Part shown: one piece after another, positions 62,512 to 64,000 of the stretch | Position numbering within the stretch: the stretch's first letter is position 1 | How the letters are laid out: each line of letters starts with the position of its first letter | Source of the DNA: Prostheceraeus crozeri | Lineage: Eukaryota; Platyhelminthes; Polycladida; Euryleptidae | Direction of reading: 5' to 3' | DNA length: 64,000 bases | Assembly: GCA_907163375.1 (NCBI GenBank) | Contig: CAJQUW010014378.1 | Coordinates: 217,766-281,765 of the forward strand | Notes under the pieces: model-generated | Database searches by the model: none | Seen by the model: only the letters and a program-made list of their open reading frames with translations | Told to the model about the DNA's origin: nothing | Translations under genes and position numbers: made by a program

Positions 62512-63345
62512 ATGATGTTACCAAATGTTGGTGGAGGTGCATATATCCCGAATAATCGTGAATTAGAAATAGAGATAGAAAATTATATCATGAAAACTGG
62601 AGAAGTTTTATCTGGTCCATTGCATCTTTCTATTCTTCCGCAACAAAATACAGAGTTGACAAATAAACAATATGTTGATACACAAATCAATGACTTAAAA
62701 GAAAAATATATAAACGATGTTTTGGTTCCACTGATGAATGAATTAAAGTTGCTAAAACTTAATGACAAATCATTAAACGAAAAATTATTAAAACTTGATA
62801 AAAAGGATAGAGAGCTAGAAGCAGATATAGCAAAACTTTTTAAAAAGATTTCTGAACAATCAAAAATTTTAATATTACTTTCTTTTAATTTAAAATCTGT
62901 TGTAATTAAAAATAAACATCAGATAAAAATGTTAAAAGAACAATTAGAAGATGAAATAGAAAAACTACCTGAAAGAATTTAAAAAAATTTAAAGCAGTTA
63001 CAAACTACATTCCAAAAAAGTGTTGATGAATTGAGTTCTAAAATTACTCAACAAATGAAAAAGATGAATAGAATAATAAATGAAGTAAACTCACTTAATC
63101 AAAAAGTTGATAAAATGAAAACTCTTAAAATCAATTTAGAAAATGAATTAAAGAAAAATTTACGAGAAAACTCTAAAGAAAATAAAGAACAGTTAGATTC
63201 TGTTAAAAGACAATTAGATGTTCTTAAAATTAAGTTTAATGCTCTTAAAGCGGCGTTGAAGATGAATCAGGAGAAAATGCAAGTTAATAGAAAAGAAATT
63301 AAAGTACAGTACATCACACGCTGCTTGACGCAATAGATAAAGTGC
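62512..63345 (+). pseudogene. Fibre-like coiled-coil protein, copy 2, broken
   Basis: Identical start to the Polinton 1 protein (MMLPNVGGGAYIP, then MKTGEVLSGPLHL and NKQYVDTQ). A TAA at 62980-62982 replaces a lysine codon, after which the frame continues to about 63310, where a frame change precedes the end (VQYITRCLTQ). Beyond it lie two double-hairpin elements before the original 3' end sequence (ACGTAAATCTTA, about 63505). Confidence 0.88.
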
Positions 63346-63408
63346 AACAATCAATTAATAAAATTATCTCGAAGTTGTTGTCCATTCACAAAAACGTAAT
63401 CTTGATCG

Positions 63409-63437
63409 GGACCAAAGGTCCTCAGGTTTACTAACCT
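63409..63437 (+). repeat. Double-hairpin element, type GGACC/AGGTTA
   Basis: GGACCaaaGGTCC then AGGTTtactAACCT, in the broken 3' end of the fibre gene. Confidence 0.8.
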
Positions 63438-63469
63438 AAAGAACCTCAGTCCAGAGGCTTTAGCCTATC

Positions 63470-63496
63470 GGACCAAAGATCCTGAGGTTATTACCT
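63470..63496 (+). repeat. Double-hairpin element, type GGACC/AGGTTA
   Basis: GGACCaaagATCC then AGGTTATTACCT; second of the two, same type as 30587-30613 and 31247-31274. Confidence 0.78.
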
Positions 63497-63575
63497 TATC
63501 ATAAACGTAAATCTTAGCGCAACATATTAACACGGTTAAATATTTTTTCCCAAAAGTCAAATTTAATCCTAAAAA

Positions 63576-63969
63576 ATGCCTATAATTTATAAACACAATC
63601 TTAAACATTTTGCTTCAAATCAAAGAACCACGTATGAATCCTGTTTATCATTATGATAATAGAGAAACAGTTCACACGGAAGGAGCTGGCATCTTCTCTG
63701 GTATTGGAAGTATCCTTAACTTAATTAAAAATAATAAAGATTTGATTACATCTTCTCCAAAAGGAGCAGCTGCTATAGGTAGTACAGCTAGTGCAATATC
63801 AAATGCTGTCAAGTCTCAAAACGAATTAAAACAACTAGAAGCTATTCGTAAACTTAGGAATGATTCCGAAGAACTAAAAAATTTAAAAAAACTTTCAGAG
63901 GAAACAAAAAATAAAATTGCTAACATAGCTGTTGGGGAAACCTTGAGGAGCGGAGCTCCGTCTGGATAG
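63576..63969 (+). pseudogene. pVI-like minor virion protein, copy 2, with early frame change
   Basis: The ATG at 63576 starts MPIIYKHNLKHFASNQ as in Polinton 1, but a small deletion shifts the frame near 63622. From there the sequence is open (EPRMNPVYHYDNRETV, GAGIFSGIGSILNLIKNN) to 63969, ending GETLRSGAPSG, earlier than the Polinton 1 protein. Unless translation begins internally, it is non-functional. Confidence 0.8.
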
Positions 63970-64000
63970 TTAAAACATAAGAAGAAATCTGGCAGTAGCC

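Larger units (their letters stand above)
50991..64000. mobile_element. Polinton/Maverick 2, partial and decaying
   Basis: Starts with AGTAATGGGCAAAAGACCG like Polinton 1 and has the same subterminal motifs. Order in the window: TIR, membrane-protein gene (+), broken conserved gene (+), penton gene (+), broken ATPase (+), broken and interrupted polymerase (-), clamp-like gene (-), broken fibre gene (+), pVI-like gene (+). The right end is beyond 64000. Many genes carry frameshifts or nonsense codons, so it is older or less constrained than Polinton 1. Confidence 0.93.

Noticed and set aside
26792..63500. Regularly recurring short repeats as a possible CRISPR-like array
   Set aside because: The GC-rich hairpin units are dispersed over more than 30 kb at irregular distances, lie in genes and have 2-bp duplications; there is no spacer structure, and the organism is an animal.
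1..64000. tRNA and rRNA genes
   Set aside because: I saw no cloverleaf with conserved A/B boxes and no rRNA-like segment, but I could not run a covariance search.

Overview
The window comes from an animal nuclear genome, most likely a marine invertebrate; the species cannot be named from the sequence. It holds only two recognisable host genes: a p24/TMED cargo-receptor gene (about 2.4-3.1 kb) and a heteromeric amino-acid transporter light chain of the SLC7 LAT family (48.9-50.4 kb). Both read without introns. Everything else is transposable elements, their relics, or AT-rich spacer with no visible gene.

Region by region: 1-6.3 kb has the TMED gene, a long hairpin and several foldback/MITE elements. 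6.3-9.9 kb is a decayed CR1/L2-like LINE on the minus strand. 14.1-17.5 kb is a Ty3/gypsy relic whose RNase H and integrase N-terminus are deleted. 18.1-20.1 kb is an hAT-like transposase relic, itself interrupted by a small hAT element with a perfect 8-bp target duplication. 21.6-24.4 kb is a three-level nest: an old inverted-repeat element, holding a 2.4-kb non-autonomous hAT element, holding a 451-bp MITE.

The main content is two related Polinton/Maverick elements, which are virus-like DNA transposons. Polinton 1 (26792-46476, 19.7 kb) is complete, with long terminal inverted repeats and a perfect 6-bp target duplication (AGTTTC). It encodes an adenain-type protease, a retroviral-type integrase fused to a parvovirus-like phospholipase A2 domain, capsid proteins, a tail-fibre-like coiled-coil protein, a zinc-finger protein, two different P-loop ATPases, protein-primed DNA polymerase B and several Polinton-associated proteins. 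Polinton 2 (50991 to past the window end) is a diverged, decaying relative. Its polymerase is frameshifted and split by a Tc1/mariner-like element, its three-gene capsid/ATPase block is inverted relative to Polinton 1, and its central gene content differs.

The most striking observation is a family of tiny GC-rich double-hairpin elements scattered through both AT-rich Polintons. The commonest form has a 28-bp core of two short hairpins, GAACC-gaa-GGTTC and GGGC-ttc-GCCC, joined by TA. Comparing the two Polintons, and the two TIRs of Polinton 1, gives filled and empty sites in which a 28-bp core is flanked by a 2-bp target duplication. The insertion is therefore 30 bp and keeps the reading frame, and several copies are read through as a peptide (about RTEGSRASP) inside the DNA polymerase. 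Other variants lie at gene 3' ends and supply stop codons. They resemble mitochondrial GC clusters or double-hairpin elements and Rickettsia palindromic elements, but here sit in a eukaryotic virus-like transposon.
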